Below are positions 62,612 through 64,000 of a stretch of 64,000 nt of DNA, one piece after another. The stretch is from Massilia rubra. Its GTDB lineage: Bacteria; Pseudomonadota; Gammaproteobacteria; Burkholderiales; Burkholderiaceae_D. The position numbers and the translations under genes were made by a program. Below the pieces are notes generated by a model, which did no database searches, was not told where the DNA came from, and was given only the letters and a program-made list of their open reading frames with translations. Location: NCBI RefSeq assembly GCF_011682065.1, contig NZ_VUYU01000001.1, positions 186,001 to 250,000 on the forward strand. Direction: 5' to 3'. Positions within the stretch are counted from its first letter, which is position 1, and the number at the start of each line of letters is the position of its first letter.

Positions 62612-64000
62612 ATGCGATCAGCAGGAACAAGCAAGCGGCCTTGCAGGGCGCGCCCGTGGAGTTCGAAATCAACGGCCGGCAGGTCGCCGCCTTTGCCCAT
62701 GAAACCCTGATCGAGGTGGCCGCGCGCGAAGGCATCGAGATTCCGCGCCTGTGCTACAAACCGGGCATGGACACGGCCGGCAACTGCCGCGCATGCATGG
62801 TGGAGATCGACGGCGAGCGCGTGCTGGCGCCGTCCTGCTGCCGCCATCCGGCCGCCGGCATGAAGGTTGCGACAAACAGCGCGCGCGCCGTGGCCGCGCA
62901 AAAAATGGTGCTCGAACTGCTGCAGTCGGATATGCCGGAACGCGCCTACACGCGCCACAACGAAGTCGATTTCTGGGCGCGCAAGCTGGCCCTTGGCCAG
63001 CCGCGCTTCGCCGCACGCAGCCAGCCGGCGCGCGACGCTTCGCATGCGGCCATTGCCGTCAATCTCGACGCCTGCATCGCCTGCACGCGCTGCGTGCGCG
63101 CCTGCCGCGACGAGCAGGTCAACGACGTGATCGGCCTGGCCTGGCGCGGCGACCACGCAAAAATCGTGTTCGACATGGACGATGCGATGGGCGACTCCAC
63201 CTGCGTCGGCTGCGGCGAATGCGTGCAGGCTTGCCCGACCGGCGCCTTGAGCCCGGCGCGCGACGCCGCCCTGGCGGTGCCGGACAAGCAGGTCGAGTCG
63301 GTCTGCCCGTACTGCGGCGTGGGCTGCCAGCTGACCTACAACATCAAGGATAACAAGATCCTGTTCGTCGAGGGGCGCGACGGCCCGGCCAACCGCGAAC
63401 GCCTGTGCGTCAAGGGCCGCTACGGCTTCGATTACGCGCACCATCCGCAGCGCCTGACGGTGCCGCTGATCCGCCGCCTTGATGCGCCCAAGAGCGGCGA
63501 ATTTTCCATGGACCCGGCGCGCGTGCTCGATGTGTTCCGCGAAGCGACCTGGGACGAGGCGCTCGATGCCGCCGGCGGCGCGCTGGCGCGCATCCGCGAT
63601 ACGCACGGCAAGCGCGCGCTGGCCGGCTTCGGCTCGGCCAAGGGCAGCAACGAAGAAGCCTACCTGTTCCAGAAGCTGGTGCGCACCGGCTTTGGCAGCA
63701 ACAACGTCGATCACTGCACGCGCCTGTGCCACGCCTCGTCGGTCGCGGCGCTGCTGGAAGGAATCGGCTCGGGCGCTGTATCGAACCCGGTGATGGACGT
63801 GACCCTGGCCGAGGTGGTGATCGTCATCGGCGCCAACCCGACCGTGAACCATCCGGTGGCGGCCACCTGGATCAAGAACGCGATCAAGAACGGCACCAAG
63901 CTGGTGGTGTGCGACCCGCGCCGCTCGGACCTGGCGCGCAGCGCGCACCGCTACCTGCAGTTCAAGCCCGATACCGACGTGGCCCTGCTCAACGCGATGA
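62608..64000 (+). CDS. fdhF: Formate dehydrogenase alpha (molybdenum) subunit, 5' part
   Basis: 464 codons visible, continuing past the window. N-terminal 2Fe-2S domain (CYKPGMDTAGNCRACMVEI ... SCC), two 4Fe-4S clusters (CIACTRCVRACRDE; CVGCGECVQACPTGAL), then the Mo-bis-MGD domain with its own cluster (VCPYCGVGCQLTY ... LCVKGRYG). The block NNVDHCTRLCHASSV carries the Cys expected to ligate molybdenum (no selenocysteine codon). Domain order is that of FdsA-type NAD-linked enzymes. The downstream fdhD/fdsD-type genes are outside the window. Confidence 0.92.
   Translation, partial: MNAISRNKQAALQGAPVEFEINGRQVAAFAHETLIEVAAREGIEIPRLCYKPGMDTAGNCRACMVEIDGERVLAPSCCRHPAAGMKVATNSARAVAAQKMVLELLQSDMPERAYTRHNEVDFWARKLALGQPRFAARSQPARDASHAAIAVNLDACIACTRCVRACRDEQVNDVIGLAWRGDHAKIVFDMDDAMGDSTCVGCGECVQACPTGALSPARDAALAVPDKQVESVCPYCGVGCQLTYNIKDNKILFVEGRDGPANRERLCVKGRYGFDYAHHPQRLTVPLIRRLDAPKSGEFSMDPARVLDVFREATWDEALDAAGGALARIRDTHGKRALAGFGSAKGSNEEAYLFQKLVRTGFGSNNVDHCTRLCHASSVAALLEGIGSGAVSNPVMDVTLAEVVIVIGANPTVNHPVAATWIKNAIKNGTKLVVCDPRRSDLARSAHRYLQFKPDTDVALLNAM

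Overview
The window reads as a chromosomal segment of a high-GC betaproteobacterium, most like Massilia, Duganella or other Oxalobacteraceae. This rests on codon usage, protein flavour and gene sets (FecR/CHASE2 cyclase pairs, DUF4214 exoproteins, a cohesin-type secretin); no rRNA or other taxonomic marker is present. I saw no tRNA, rRNA or CRISPR array.

Layout. (1) 1-3890, minus strand: the start of a polysaccharide export cluster (Wzm permease, Wzt ATPase with C-terminal carbohydrate-binding domain, methyltransferase with coiled coil, 5' end of a glycosyltransferase) behind an extended -10 promoter. (2) About 3950-22460: a block with visibly lower GC, almost entirely on the minus strand. 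It opens with a 163-bp palindromic MITE-like element. Read in the direction of transcription it holds a hybrid type II secretion / type IV pilus-like operon (GspF, GspE, PilM-, PilN-, PilO-, PilP-like proteins, a lipoprotein secretin with a cohesin tail, three pseudopilins), a decayed remnant of an SpvB-like gene, an intact SpvB-like/FG-GAP protein, an RHS protein with Hint autoprotease and a small C-terminal toxin, and a one-base-overlapping probable immunity gene. (3) 22458-23961: a complete IS4-family (IS50/Tn5-like) insertion with 9-bp target duplication and one nonsense codon in the transposase. (4) 23982-30749: a SwmB/Ig-repeat/DUF4214 exoprotein and an AlgI/AlgJ-like O-acetylation pair. 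(5) 31016-46985: a surface-layer and signalling module. One minus-strand gene run encodes a CHASE2 adenylate cyclase, a TPR outer-membrane barrel, a VanZ-like protein and a Crp-family regulator. Divergent from it are a FecR-domain protein, a 1437-residue RTX/DUF4214 S-layer-like protein, its type I secretion system (ABC, HlyD, TolC) and a 68-residue companion. Crp-type operators lie upstream of FecR, of the S-layer-like gene and of the exporter. (6) 47138-60623: manC, trhO, dnaE, three family 2 glycosyltransferases, a WaaL-type ligase, and divergently msbA-waaF. (7) 60896-end: an NAD-dependent formate dehydrogenase (NuoE-NuoF fusion plus the start of the molybdenum subunit).

How it fits together. 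Most of the window serves the cell envelope: capsule/O-antigen synthesis and export, LPS core assembly, an S-layer-like coat with its own exporter, and possibly a dedicated route for SpvB/RHS toxins. The two most interesting proposals are a self-contained cAMP circuit (cyclase and Crp in one operon, Crp sites at the coat-protein promoters) and a pseudopilus-type secretion operon placed directly ahead of Sec-signal-bearing SpvB/RHS toxin genes. Both rest on motifs and context and remain untested here.
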